A stretch of 44,161 nt of DNA from positions 1-44,161 of the IMG/VR virus record IMGVR_UViG_3300030333_004130. One strand, written 5' to 3'. A program made the position numbers and the translations under genes. The stretch is from a virus. Position 1 is the first letter of the stretch; each line of letters starts with the position of its first letter. A model generated the notes under the pieces. The model ran no database searches. It was not told the origin of the DNA and saw only the letters and a program-made list of their open reading frames with translations. Shown piece by piece: positions 1 to 6,397 of the stretch.

Positions 1-57
1 GACACAACCTGATTCCCCTGAATAAACAGTGGACAATAAACATTGTTCTAAAATCGT

Positions 58-77
58 TTTCTAAATCTGTTTAGAAA
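58..77 (-). terminator. Hairpin after the first minus-strand gene
   Basis: A perfect inverted repeat, TTTCTAAA and TTTAGAAA around a 4-nt loop, lies just downstream (minus direction) of the stop codon of the 186-residue gene that ends at 83. Its position suggests transcript termination or 3'-end protection for the MSW-motif gene cluster. No long T run follows, so the terminator call rests on position and symmetry. The rest of 1-57 shows no gene. Confidence 0.45.
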
Positions 78-82
78 TGAAG

Positions 83-643
83 TTAAACTGTTTGACCAGT
101 ATTGCCAGCCTGAGCCATAAATCCTCTTCCTGCTCTTTCCTGTCTTCCGGCTCTACCAATGTTTCTAAGTCCCTGTCTTGCAGGATTTAATGTTCTCAAT
201 TTTTGTTTCCATTTTGGCATTCGGTCAATAGCAGCAAGCCTTCTTGGGTCTGTGATGGTCTGACCTGCTACTTCTTGAGTTCTAGGAATAGTTACCTTCA
301 TAGTCTTGCTATTTCCAAGTATGCCTCTACTAACATTATACTTTGCATCATTGTAGATTTTGCTTAATGTGGTGAAAATTAAATCAGTATTTCCGCCAGT
401 TAACTCCTGAATGAAATCCTGTCCTATTGTGTAGGTGTCTCCTGACATCCCTGAAGTTGCAGCCTTTGGATTTACTACTATCTTGAAAGCATTCAGACTT
501 CCTGCTGGCTGTGTTTTCAGATAAGCATCTATTTCTTTCGTAAGAGTGTTCTTCTCGAATTCAGTTATCCTTTGTTGTGCGGCAGCAATATCCGCACCAA
601 AATCTTGAGTAGTTGCTTTGAGAACTTCCTGCCAACCACTCAT
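83..643 (-). CDS. MSW-motif protein, 186 aa, unknown function
   Basis: Unknown protein of 186 residues, last gene of the minus-strand MSW cluster. The longest frame starts at 661, but 643 is preferred because it places the shared N-terminal motif (MSGWQEVLK) at residue 1, as in the six genes upstream. The N-terminal third is Ala/Gln/Glu-rich and probably helical. The middle has an extended region with many Thr and Gly. The C-terminal 40 residues are strongly basic (many Arg and Lys, with RQGLRNIGRAGRQERAGR) and could bind nucleic acid. A virion or scaffold role is conceivable from the cluster context but not shown. No family was recognised. Confidence 0.8.
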   Translation of the reverse strand: MSGWQEVLKATTQDFGADIAAAQQRITEFEKNTLTKEIDAYLKTQPAGSLNAFKIVVNPKAATSGMSGDTYTIGQDFIQELTGGNTDLIFTTLSKIYNDAKYNVSRGILGNSKTMKVTIPRTQEVAGQTITDPRRLAAIDRMPKWKQKLRTLNPARQGLRNIGRAGRQERAGRGFMAQAGNTGQTV

Positions 644-670
644 TGCTAATCCCCATATCATCTAAGTTAA

Positions 671-934
671 TTATGTTGTTGCCGCTTCATCCCTTTGTTG
701 GGCGCATCTCTTGCAGTAAGTAGAACCAGTGTTTAATGAGGTTTCATGTCGGTTATATGGAGCGACTCCCCTTCCACACATGTCACATCTATGCTTACGA
801 TTCTGATGCCTAGCATATTTGTTCTTGTCCCTTCTCTTTGAATAGTCTGCTTGATTGGCTGCCTTATCCTTTTCACGATTTTTTCTCCAAACATCTTCCA
901 ATCTAGAAATCTTCAGAATGTCAAACCAACCCAT
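671..934 (-). CDS. MSW-motif zinc-ribbon protein, 87 aa
   Basis: Small protein beginning MGWFDILK, a variant of the motif shared by this cluster. The middle (about residues 18-48) is highly basic and charged. A four-Cys zinc ribbon follows: CDMC near residue 50 and CKRC near residue 74. It should fold around one zinc ion and may bind nucleic acid or protein. It starts one base before the stop codon of the preceding gene, so translation is probably coupled. Exact function unknown. Confidence 0.8.
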   Translation of the reverse strand: MGWFDILKISRLEDVWRKNREKDKAANQADYSKRRDKNKYARHQNRKHRCDMCGRGVAPYNRHETSLNTGSTYCKRCAQQRDEAATT

Positions 935-1222
935 CTACTCACTTCCTGCATCGTAATTTGCTTCAGCCCATGCTGCCGAATGACCTGCCTGATTGAAAAC
1001 CTCATCATAAAGTTCATCCATCGTTTTCAAAAACTGCTCCTTTGATTCAGTAAGAAGTTGTTTATTTCTTGGATGGTTTTGGTCATATCTGTAATTATCT
1101 ATAACGAACTTGCCCTCTCTGCTTATGAAGGCTTTTGCAGCACTCTTGAACTTTCTATTCTCGAACCAATCCTTCAAGGCATCTAATCTCTCGCCTTTCT
1201 GAAGTTCTGCTTCCCAACTCAT
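935..1222 (-). CDS. MSW-motif protein, 95 aa
   Basis: Starts MSWEAELQK, the least typical variant of the shared N-terminal motif. The remainder is charged and predicted helical, with no Cys pairs and no membrane segment. Its ATG overlaps the stop of the upstream zinc-ribbon gene (ATGA), indicating coupled translation in one minus-strand operon. Function unknown. Confidence 0.78.
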   Translation of the reverse strand: MSWEAELQKGERLDALKDWFENRKFKSAAKAFISREGKFVIDNYRYDQNHPRNKQLLTESKEQFLKTMDELYDEVFNQAGHSAAWAEANYDAGSE

Positions 1223-1434
1223 GCAGTTGCCTCCTCATAAAATCGCTTCTTGCACAAAGCACAGATTCCCTTTCCTTCAGGGTCTAAATCCCCTCGCATG
1301 AAATTAGTAGAGCCACATCTTGCACATGCAGTCTGTTCAGGTTGTTGAGGCTGTGTAGTTCCACCTTGCACTCTCTCTTGCATTCTTCGTTGCTGTTCCA
1401 ACGGATTCAACTTTAGCACATCGAACCAACTCAT
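1219..1434 (-). CDS. MSW-motif zinc-ribbon protein, 71 aa
   Basis: The start is set at 1434 rather than 1473 because it gives MSWFDVLK, matching the neighbours. After the motif comes a Gln/Arg-rich linker, then a zinc ribbon with CARC and CALC pairs spaced by about 20 residues. This organisation (motif, basic linker, ribbon) parallels the gene at 671-934, suggesting the two are diverged duplicates. Overlaps the next gene by ATGA. Function unknown. Confidence 0.8.
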   Translation of the reverse strand: MSWFDVLKLNPLEQQRRMQERVQGGTTQPQQPEQTACARCGSTNFMRGDLDPEGKGICALCKKRFYEEATA

Positions 1435-1439
1435 CTTAA

Positions 1440-1694
1440 TCACCTGTTTTCGCTCACAGAAGTAATTTCGCAAGTGACTGTAAATTCGTTACCTTCACCA
1501 TCATTGAACTCTTGTGAAAACTGCTTTCCTACCATTTCTTTCAATACATCTTCAGCAAGACCGTGTAATCTCCTTTCATCAATGTCAATGTCATCAATGT
1601 CAATGTATTCACCATCATTTTGTGTCGTGACTTCAGCACTTACATGAAACAGATACTCCTCACCACTAAACTTCAATATTTTTTCCCAACTCAT
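1440..1694 (-). CDS. MSW-motif protein, 84 aa, acidic
   Basis: Start placed at 1694 to give MSWEKILK. The body is acidic and probably a small alpha/beta domain; an IDIDDIDIDE stretch near residue 35 comes from a short tandem DNA repeat (atcaatgtcaatg). No catalytic motif seen. It sits in the same operon orientation with 5-6 nt gaps to both neighbours. Function unknown. Confidence 0.78.
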   Translation of the reverse strand: MSWEKILKFSGEEYLFHVSAEVTTQNDGEYIDIDDIDIDERRLHGLAEDVLKEMVGKQFSQEFNDGEGNEFTVTCEITSVSENR

Positions 1695-1699
1695 ATTTC

Positions 1700-2101
1700 T
1701 CACGAAGTCCTTCTTTCCGGCAATGGTTGAATACTCTGAATGTCAAAACTAAGTCTGTCCTCTAGTTGTGTTGCTGCTTCTACAAATTCCTTTTCATCCG
1801 AATCTTTCATCTCAGCCGCTACTTCTGTCAAATCCATTTTAGCCTCAAAGTTTTGACGCGCAAAATCGCTATCATTCAATTTAGCACTAATAGTATCGTA
1901 TATTAATTCAGCCAAATATGACCGACTAATTTTAGAACTATCTCCCCATCTTGCAAATTCTTCAATAGTGTCCTCTATACCACCTATTGACACATCCAAA
2001 TGAAAAGTGTATGTCAAGTCATGCAGTTTATTATTACCACTAGCACCAAATACAGATGACCCATAGTTAATCGGCTTTTTTATTATTTCTTCCCAACTCA
2101 T
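1700..2101 (-). CDS. MSW-motif protein, 133 aa
   Basis: The start at 2101 gives MSWEEIIKK and is preceded by a Shine-Dalgarno-like GAGG; the longer frame starts at 2131 inside the upstream gene. The C-terminal 90 residues (an FHLDVSIGG strand, acidic helices) have a composition like the 84-aa neighbour. No recognisable domain. Part of the seven-gene MSW operon. Confidence 0.78.
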   Translation of the reverse strand: MSWEEIIKKPINYGSSVFGASGNNKLHDLTYTFHLDVSIGGIEDTIEEFARWGDSSKISRSYLAELIYDTISAKLNDSDFARQNFEAKMDLTEVAAEMKDSDEKEFVEAATQLEDRLSFDIQSIQPLPERRTS

Positions 2102-2102
2102 C

Positions 2103-2399
2103 TCAATTCCTCTCATGCAGATACTCTTCATACTTCGCTAGTATTTCTTGAAAGTCTCGCCTGACATCATGAAAGATGTTTGCAGGTGATTCTTTCAAAA
2201 TGTCTACTAATTTATCCACATCTTTTCTTAGTTCTTTATTGATATACTCTACTCTAGCATCTCTTTGTCCACCCATCAATTCTGCTATACTTGGAACTTT
2301 TTTTCCAGCATCTTCAGTCGGGGGTGGAGGGTAATGAGTCCTATCATCACCATATTTGACTTCATCTTTCTTGTTTTTGACTACTTCTTGCCAACTCAT
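2103..2399 (-). CDS. MSW-motif protein, 98 aa
   Basis: The start at 2399 gives MSWQEVVKNKKDEV. A proline-rich linker (PPPPTE) near residue 27 separates the motif helix from a helical C-terminal half. It is the first of the seven MSW genes in transcription order and follows the GNAT-like gene, overlapping its 3' end if started at the longer frame. Function unknown. Confidence 0.78.
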   Translation of the reverse strand: MSWQEVVKNKKDEVKYGDDRTHYPPPPTEDAGKKVPSIAELMGGQRDARVEYINKELRKDVDKLVDILKESPANIFHDVRRDFQEILAKYEEYLHERN

Positions 2400-2401
2400 A
2401 A

Positions 2402-2875
2402 TCAATCACACCTCCATAGTTCTTCATCGGATATCAAGTCATACTCTGACGCTAACATCACATCCGAAACATCGGCATACGATAATACTTCTGAATAACC
2501 TAGAGTTTTCAAAAACGCAACTAACTGTTCTAAGTTCGTTTCTTCAATGGGCCTAAGTATTGCAATCTTAGGATAATGGGCCAATCTCTGATTTCTCCTA
2601 AGAACCATCTCTTTCAAAATGCCATTCTTCCTAAAATCCGGCTTAACATAGTTATTTCCTATGAAATACCAATTTCCCATATCAGCAAACGATGTGTGGG
2701 CCACTATTTCATCATCTATGAATTTGCCAATCACGAATAACTTCTCACAGACATGCTCAGGATATCCCTTTTCCACAGCAGTAAGAAAACCATCTCCCCA
2801 CTTTTCCTGAACTTCGACTTCCCTTAGAAAACCTGAGAACCATTCCCCCTGTGAACCATTTTTAACGGGTAGCAA
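2402..2875 (-). CDS. GNAT-fold N-acetyltransferase-like protein, 157 aa
   Basis: Probable GNAT-type acyltransferase. A strand pair (FVIGKFIDDEIVAHTSF) is followed by the acetyl-CoA-binding motif A region NYVKPDFRKNGILKEMVLRRN, which fits V-x-P-(x)-R-(x)-x-G-(I/L)-x-x-x-(L/M). It ends with the usual distal segment (TNLEQLVAFLKTLGYSEV). Length is typical for the fold. The start is a TTG codon with an AAAGGAG ribosome-binding site 9 nt upstream; no suitable ATG exists in frame before residue 60. Substrate unknown. It precedes the MSW operon and may be co-transcribed with it. Confidence 0.65.
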   Translation of the reverse strand: MLPVKNGSQGEWFSGFLREVEVQEKWGDGFLTAVEKGYPEHVCEKLFVIGKFIDDEIVAHTSFADMGNWYFIGNNYVKPDFRKNGILKEMVLRRNQRLAHYPKIAILRPIEETNLEQLVAFLKTLGYSEVLSYADVSDVMLASEYDLISDEELWRCD

Positions 2876-2897
2876 TATATTGGTCTCCTTTACTTTT

Positions 2898-3095
2898 TCA
2901 AAAAATGGGCTGGAATTTTTTTGCCACTAGCGAATTTATTTTTTCCTGTTTGTTTCTATTCCCAAGATAAGAAAAGCGCGGCTGTTTGTTTTTAATTCTG
3001 TATTTGTTATCTGTTAGTGAACCGCTTTTTTTCACATTTGTTTTGGGTTTGTTATTTCCTTTTGGAATAAAATTGACCTGCACAACATCCAGCAT
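2898..3095 (-). CDS. Possible small basic protein, 65 aa (doubtful)
   Basis: An open frame of 65 codons rich in Lys, Asn and Arg, ending 22 nt before the start of the GNAT-like gene. The ribosome-binding site of that gene falls just after this stop. A TATATT-like box lies 30-40 nt upstream. Low-complexity composition and absence of any motif leave open that it is an AT-rich leader without coding function. Confidence 0.35.
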   Translation of the reverse strand: MLDVVQVNFIPKGNNKPKTNVKKSGSLTDNKYRIKNKQPRFSYLGNRNKQEKINSLVAKKFQPIF

Positions 3096-3584
3096 AGCAA
3101 ACTACCCGATTATGTGTCAGTAAATGAATATAACTTCAGAGATTAAAAATTAACAACAAAAAAAATTTTGGCATATGGTTGGAATTTTACGGAGTTTATA
3201 TACTCTCAGTGCAGCGAATTTTTCCAGTTTAGCATTCTTACACCCATATGGTGGTATAACTTTGTATAGCGTAGCGATACTACCTCAAAAACTGAGGAGT
3301 CAGAACAGGGACAGTTGTTGCATAATAGTTGCATTCATATCCGATTCATTGCGTAGAGTATATTCCGGCTTCATCTACGACTGATAACGCTGTGCGAACA
3401 AGTCATGTCGAACAACTGTTTGTTCATCATCCCCAATTATTCCCTTAAGGGGTGGAGTAGGTCGAGGCTTTTATCCAACGGCTCTCATCGTTTCGATATG
3501 GAAGACAACGGGCATGATTGTTGTCTTGATGATTGGAATTGGTTTGGACTACCCCAAATGTGTAGTCTCGCCTCGTTATGTAAA
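3096..3584. other. Intergenic region with TATA boxes and one boundary repeat
   Basis: About 490 bases with no convincing gene. It holds a symmetrical TATA-like stretch (GAGTATATAAACTC on the minus strand, near 3192-3206), a second one (CCGGAATATACTC, near 3354-3366), and one copy of the CATATG hairpin repeat. A further CATATGG sits at 3172-3179. The right part (3400-3584) has broken plus-strand frames only. It likely contains the promoter of the GNAT/MSW operon. Confidence 0.5.
3241..3284. repeat. Boundary repeat copy 1 (CATATG element)
   Basis: The core CACCCATATGGTG is followed by a hairpin: GGTGGTAT (3250-3257) pairs with ATACTACC (3277-3284), one G-T pair. The loop contains CTTTGT and GCGTAGCG, as in the copy at 6787-6845. 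The left hairpin present in other copies is not clear here. Confidence 0.6.
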
Positions 3585-4343
3585 TCACTCTTCTTCCGAA
3601 GAGGCTTTGTCTCTTGCTTCTTTCAGCATCTCAATGACTGAGGGCTTGCATTCTGATGAGTGTTTTGCAACTACATCGAATTGGCAAGAGATGATTGGGT
3701 CATGTGTTGGTTTATCAAACATCTCTGAGTAGAATATACTCTCAAAGATAGCCTGAATCCTGCCCATCAGTGGTGTAGGTAATTCAACCAAGTTAAACTC
3801 AATAGTATCTGCCTTCTGAGTCTTCTCTGTTGTCCATTCTGCCTTGAAGGTTAAAGTGCATACAGAACCATAGGCAGTGAAATCAACAAACAACTTCACT
3901 CTTGGTTCTCCTACATCATTCTCTGATAGAATGTGAAACTTCTGAGAATAAGAACCTAGATGATAAGGCACATCCGTCAATAGAATAGTAGAACCTCTCC
4001 ATGTCGGCTCTACTTCTGTAACAGTAGTCTCTTCATGAACAGTAGGGTCATCATTTACTTCGACTCCTTGCGCTTGAAGTTGGTGTATAACTGCCTCGGC
4101 ATCACTTCGATAATTGAAATCCAAGTCCACATACTTTCTACTATCTGCAATATACATTTCTACTGAGTAGGTTGTTTTGGTATCTTCAACAGTAGTGGTT
4201 TCATAGGATGGTATCTCTGAATCCCAACTATCGAGGTTGATTAGGTTGTGCTTGAACATCTCAAGGTTAAGTAATTCCTTTTCAGTGTGCAAGAACCCAA
4301 ATGGATATGATATCTCTACTGTTCTAACATGTCTCTGACTCAT
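3585..4343 (-). CDS. Unknown protein, 252 aa
   Basis: Start set at 4343 (MSQRHVRTVE), which overlaps the stop of the upstream 58-aa gene by ATGA. Predicted mostly beta structure, Thr/Val/Glu-rich, with no transmembrane segment or Cys pairs. Near the C-terminus the segment IFYSEMFDKPTHD resembles VIYSEMFEMIETV in the 115-aa protein at 5092-5439, hinting at a shared module or binding partner. Third and last gene of a leaderless three-gene unit driven from the TATA element at 4727-4740. No known family recognised. Confidence 0.75.
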   Translation of the reverse strand: MSQRHVRTVEISYPFGFLHTEKELLNLEMFKHNLINLDSWDSEIPSYETTTVEDTKTTYSVEMYIADSRKYVDLDFNYRSDAEAVIHQLQAQGVEVNDDPTVHEETTVTEVEPTWRGSTILLTDVPYHLGSYSQKFHILSENDVGEPRVKLFVDFTAYGSVCTLTFKAEWTTEKTQKADTIEFNLVELPTPLMGRIQAIFESIFYSEMFDKPTHDPIISCQFDVVAKHSSECKPSVIEMLKEARDKASSEEE

Positions 4344-4516
4344 TCGCAACAACTCCCAAACATTCTGTTATCATAGGCGAACATACTTGGCCCTTCATTA
4401 TCATCAGCGTATTCATCACTAGCAAATCCGTCTACAATCAACAGATATGCTCTATCTATGACCTTTTGGCAATCTTCACATAGCCAATCGTAGTCTTTTC
4501 CCGTTAGATACTTCAT
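4340..4516 (-). CDS. Small Cys-containing protein, 58 aa
   Basis: MKYLTGKDYDWLCEDCQKV..., with a CEDC pair near residue 13 and a terminal CCE. These could make a four-Cys zinc site, though the spacing (about 40 residues) is long. It overlaps both neighbours by ATGA (4340-4343 and 4513-4516), strong evidence that it is translated. The middle is acidic (DEYADDNEG). Function unknown. Confidence 0.72.
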   Translation of the reverse strand: MKYLTGKDYDWLCEDCQKVIDRAYLLIVDGFASDEYADDNEGPSMFAYDNRMFGSCCE

Positions 4517-4710
4517 TGTGTGAAACCCCCTTCATGAAATACGGTCTTGATTGACTCAAGTGCCGCTTGTAGTTGTGCAACGACATCCGCTAAGTCATCA
4601 TCACGCACTTTCAGCGACTTGAGAATAAGAACATGCTCAGAACCTTGCTTTGCATGTCCAATCTCGACACTATACTGATATTGTTTTTCTAAATTGGTTA
4701 TTGCTTCCAT
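4513..4710 (-). CDS. Small alpha/beta protein, 65 aa
   Basis: First gene of a three-gene unit. Its ATG lies about 24 nt after the centre of the TATA element CATATACCGAG (minus strand), so the mRNA is probably leaderless. The sequence suggests a helix, two strands (YSVEIG..., HVLILKSLKV) and a C-terminal helix. No motif recognised. Confidence 0.72.
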   Translation of the reverse strand: MEAITNLEKQYQYSVEIGHAKQGSEHVLILKSLKVRDDDLADVVAQLQAALESIKTVFHEGGFTQ

Positions 4711-4726
4711 AACTACTAGATTTTCT

Positions 4727-4740
4727 CTCGGTATATGAGG
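4727..4740 (-). promoter_or_regulatory. Archaeal TATA promoter for the 4710 gene
   Basis: Read on the minus strand: CCTCATATACCGAG. This element recurs almost identically before the genes starting at 7897, 5525, 5001 and 6754. The 24-nt distance to the ATG matches archaeal TATA-to-start-site spacing, implying a leaderless transcript. Confidence 0.7.
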
Positions 4741-4809
4741 TAAGGCCGTCTACGACTACAAAGTTTCCTTACCATATGGTTGCGGAACGAAGTGAGGAAC
4801 GGAGCAACC
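4739..4809. repeat. Boundary repeat copy 2, double hairpin
   Basis: GGTAAGG (4739-4745) pairs with CCTTACC (4767-4773); an ATAT spacer follows, then GGTTGC (4778-4783) pairs with GCAACC (4804-4809). It lies exactly between the stop of the 63-aa gene and the TATA element of the next unit. Confidence 0.75.
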
Positions 4810-5001
4810 TCAGTTGCCCCTAATTACCTCATCAAGAAATTTTGTGATAGCCTGAAAACCATGCTTCTCAGTATCGCACCTCAAACAGATTGTAGAGGAT
4901 TTACTAACCCACAGCCTTTCATCCCCACATTCACAATTCCATGTGATTCTCATTTCTTCAAAAACTAAATCGCTACCTTCTCTTCCTGATTGGCTGTTCA
5001 T
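4810..5001 (-). CDS. Zinc-ribbon protein, 63 aa
   Basis: Single-gene unit. The Cys pairs CEC (about residue 25) and CLRC (about residue 38) fit a small zinc ribbon; a helical tail follows. The ATG sits 20-30 nt after a TATA element. The stop codon abuts boundary repeat copy 2. Function unknown; small zinc ribbons are unusually common throughout this window. Confidence 0.75.
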   Translation of the reverse strand: MNSQSGREGSDLVFEEMRITWNCECGDERLWVSKSSTICLRCDTEKHGFQAITKFLDEVIRGN

Positions 5002-5018
5002 AACTTAATGGGATGTCA

Positions 5019-5030
5019 TCAGTATATCAT
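5019..5030 (-). promoter_or_regulatory. TATA promoter for the 5001 gene
   Basis: On the minus strand ATGATATACTGA, a variant of the common element, centred about 24 nt before the ATG at 5001. Confidence 0.65.
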
Positions 5031-5033
5031 GGG

Positions 5034-5075
5034 GTTTAGCAAAGCAACACCATATGGTAACAGACTTTGTTATAG
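5034..5075. repeat. Boundary repeat copy 3
   Basis: Core ACCATATGGT at 5049-5058. The right arm TAACA (5058-5062) pairs with TGTTA (5069-5073) around a CTTTG-containing loop. The left arm (GGGTTTAGC...GCAACACC) is imperfect. It lies between the stop of the 115-aa gene and the TATA element at 5019-5030. Confidence 0.6.
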
Positions 5076-5091
5076 GTTGCCCCGAAGGGCG

Positions 5092-5439
5092 TTAGAAATC
5101 CTGAATAATAATACCATCATCAAAATCAATAACTTGCGTATAGTCTGAAAGGTCTTCAGAGTCGTTGAAGTCCCTATTGTATGCCTCGCTTATCTCTTGA
5201 AGGTCTTTGTATTGCGAAAACTCGCAGCATATCGCAATAACATCAAGTTCAATCTGCTCGCCTATATCATCTTCAAGTTGAATGAAATAGTCATAAAGTG
5301 CTTGAAGTCCTGAACGGGTGAAATTGTCCGGCCTTATCTTCATGAATGCATCAATGAACTGCCACTCGTTAACGGTCTCAATCATTTCAAACATCTCCGA
5401 GTAGATGACTCCCTCAACTTCTTCATGTATTCTCGCCAT
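5092..5439 (-). CDS. DUF7222-like phage protein, 115 aa
   Basis: Contains the pattern F-(S/T)-x-x-G-L-x-A-L-x-D-Y-(F/L)-x-x-L-E-x-x-x-G-x-x-I-E-L-D-V-I-A-I-C-C-E (FTRSGLQALYDYFIQLE and IELDVIAICCE). As far as I recall this typifies a family of unknown function found in many phages. The same SLQALHDYL core appears in the 118-aa protein at 6398-6754. Start at 5439 (MARIHEEVEG) lies inside the end of the preceding 47-aa gene, which carries the promoter. Function unknown. Confidence 0.72.
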   Translation of the reverse strand: MARIHEEVEGVIYSEMFEMIETVNEWQFIDAFMKIRPDNFTRSGLQALYDYFIQLEDDIGEQIELDVIAICCEFSQYKDLQEISEAYNRDFNDSEDLSDYTQVIDFDDGIIIQDF

Positions 5440-5525
5440 TCTCTTTCGCGGATAGCGTTTGCGACCACATCCGCCTTATCTCTTGGTTTTAGGTGTGCGT
5501 TTCTCTTTCTCCAACTTGTTCCCAT
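5382..5525 (-). CDS. Small MGTSW protein, 47 aa
   Basis: MGTSWRKRNAHLKPRDKA..., basic and probably helical. Two facts support it. The ATG at 5525 is about 23 nt after a TATA element, as for the other leaderless genes. Its first 12 residues resemble those of the 68-aa protein at 18908-19114 (MGTSWIKRHSHEEPER). It overlaps the next gene by about 58 nt in another frame. Function unknown, possibly nucleic-acid binding. Confidence 0.65.
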   Translation of the reverse strand: MGTSWRKRNAHLKPRDKADVVANAIREREWREYMKKLRESSTRRCLK

Positions 5526-5541
5526 ATACTAGATAATTAAC

Positions 5542-5554
5542 ATCGGTATATGAT
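5542..5554 (-). promoter_or_regulatory. TATA promoter for the 5525 gene
   Basis: Minus-strand CATCATATACCGAT, very close to the common element, placed at leaderless distance from the ATG at 5525. It is about 105 nt from the ATG at 5439, which is why the 47-aa gene is taken as first in the unit. Confidence 0.65.
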
Positions 5555-5556
5555 GG

Positions 5557-5608
5557 GGTGTCAACAAAAGTCCCACCATATGGTAGCCTAACTTTGTCCA
5601 AGGATACC
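5557..5608. repeat. Boundary repeat copy 4
   Basis: GGTG (5557-5560) pairs with CACC (5574-5577), then ATAT, then GGTA (5582-5585) pairs with TACC (5605-5608). Core ACCATATGGT at 5575-5584, with CTTTGT in the right loop. Confidence 0.65.
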
Positions 5609-5627
5609 TCATAAACCGATGAGGGTC

Positions 5628-5681
5628 GGGGGATTAACCATAATGTATTGCTCGCGAGTCAATAAAGTGCGTTAATCCCCC
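5628..5681. repeat. Long inverted repeat GGGGGATTAAC with nested palindrome
   Basis: GGGGGATTAAC (5628-5638) is perfectly complementary to GTTAATCCCCC (5671-5681). The 32-nt loop carries a second symmetry, ATTG-CTCGCGAG-TCAAT (5647-5663). No reading frame covers it. It may be a protein-binding site, a terminator for the unit ending at 5799 or a structured RNA. The strand of action is unknown. The rest of 5609-5798 shows no gene apart from the 16-bp repeat. Confidence 0.5.
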
Positions 5682-5770
5682 TATAATCAAGCATCCATCA
5701 AAGAGGCTTCTCGCTGAATTATTCTTTTGACCTGCCCATTCTACTTAGTCAAGATGCTGTGAGGGTGATG

Positions 5771-5786
5771 TGTTCGTAGAGGTGCG
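5771..5786. repeat. Inverted repeat flanking the 155-aa gene, downstream copy
   Basis: TGTTCGTAGAGGTGCG on the plus strand. Its exact reverse complement stands at 6294-6309, on the other side of the gene at 5799-6266. Read along the mRNA, this copy lies in the 3' untranslated part. Confidence 0.7.
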
Positions 5787-5798
5787 GGAACAACCGTC

Positions 5799-6266
5799 TT
5801 AGTTGCCCCCCTTTACAGACTTCACATATCCGTCTGCAAGTTTGCTCAATACCGTAGCATCAAGCATAGTTGAGTTGTCGCCCCAAGATGTAAGTGGGAC
5901 TCCGTTCTCATCCTTTCTTCCACTGAAAGTGGTGTGATGGTTGAAGGCATCATTTCGTAGGGTCAGAGTAGTATACTCATCGCCAACTTCAACAGATACC
6001 ATCTCTGCATACTCTGCCTGTGCATCCTCGCTCAGAGCCTGTATGCCCGATTTCCTGTTACCTGACCTTCGACCATTTAGTGGTGAATCGTCAAACTTCG
6101 CTAGAACATCCTTGATAGTGCGTGATAGACGCATCTGTTCTCTAGGGTTCTTGCTTCCTTGCTCAATGAATCCAACGACCATAGTAGCCGTGAAGTCATC
6201 AACGCTTCCTGTTTCTGTGTATTCCAATACCGTTCCGGTAAATTCATTCCATGTTTCCATTGCCAT
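5799..6266 (-). CDS. Unknown protein, 155 aa, panhandle-flanked
   Basis: Acidic N-terminal half (WNEFTGTVLEYTETGSVDDF) and a central basic stretch (NGRRSGNRKSG); no Cys, no membrane segment. Start at 6266 (MAMETWNEF) has a GGAGAGAG ribosome-binding site. The TATA element lies about 65 nt away, so unlike its neighbours this gene has a 5' leader of roughly 40 nt. The gene is bracketed by a 16-bp inverted repeat at the predicted 5' and 3' ends of its transcript. No family recognised. Confidence 0.75.
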   Translation of the reverse strand: MAMETWNEFTGTVLEYTETGSVDDFTATMVVGFIEQGSKNPREQMRLSRTIKDVLAKFDDSPLNGRRSGNRKSGIQALSEDAQAEYAEMVSVEVGDEYTTLTLRNDAFNHHTTFSGRKDENGVPLTSWGDNSTMLDATVLSKLADGYVKSVKGGN

Positions 6267-6293
6267 ATTTCTCTCTCCAATTAGTTAGTTATT

Positions 6294-6309
6294 CGCACCT
6301 CTACGAACA
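6294..6309. repeat. Inverted repeat flanking the 155-aa gene, upstream copy
   Basis: CGCACCTCTACGAACA on the plus strand, the reverse complement of 5771-5786. It coincides with the predicted transcription start (about 26 nt from the TATA element), so the mRNA would begin with it. Confidence 0.7.
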
Positions 6310-6324
6310 ACTTAGTCAAAATTG

Positions 6325-6341
6325 CTCGGTATTTAATGAGG
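6325..6341 (-). promoter_or_regulatory. TATA promoter for the 6266 gene
   Basis: Minus-strand CCTCATTAAATACCGAG, a variant with AAATA in place of ATATA. Its 3' GG overlaps the first stem of boundary repeat copy 5. Confidence 0.6.
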
Positions 6342-6397
6342 TAGCAGAGACAAAGTCGCTACCATATGGTTGCAATAATGGCCGAAGGCCAGCAACC
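6340..6397. repeat. Boundary repeat copy 5, best double hairpin
   Basis: GGTAGC (6340-6345) pairs with GCTACC (6358-6363); ATAT spacer; GGTTGC (6368-6373) pairs with GCAACC (6392-6397). The second loop holds a further GGCC-gaa-GGCC symmetry. It abuts the stop codon of the 118-aa gene at 6398. Confidence 0.75.

Noticed and set aside
3405-3641. Plus-strand frames in the gap at 3405-3732, one with a hydrophobic start (MIVVLMIGIG)
   Set aside because: They overlap the 3' end of the supported minus-strand gene, have no promoter or ribosome-binding site, and no complete protein can be made out.
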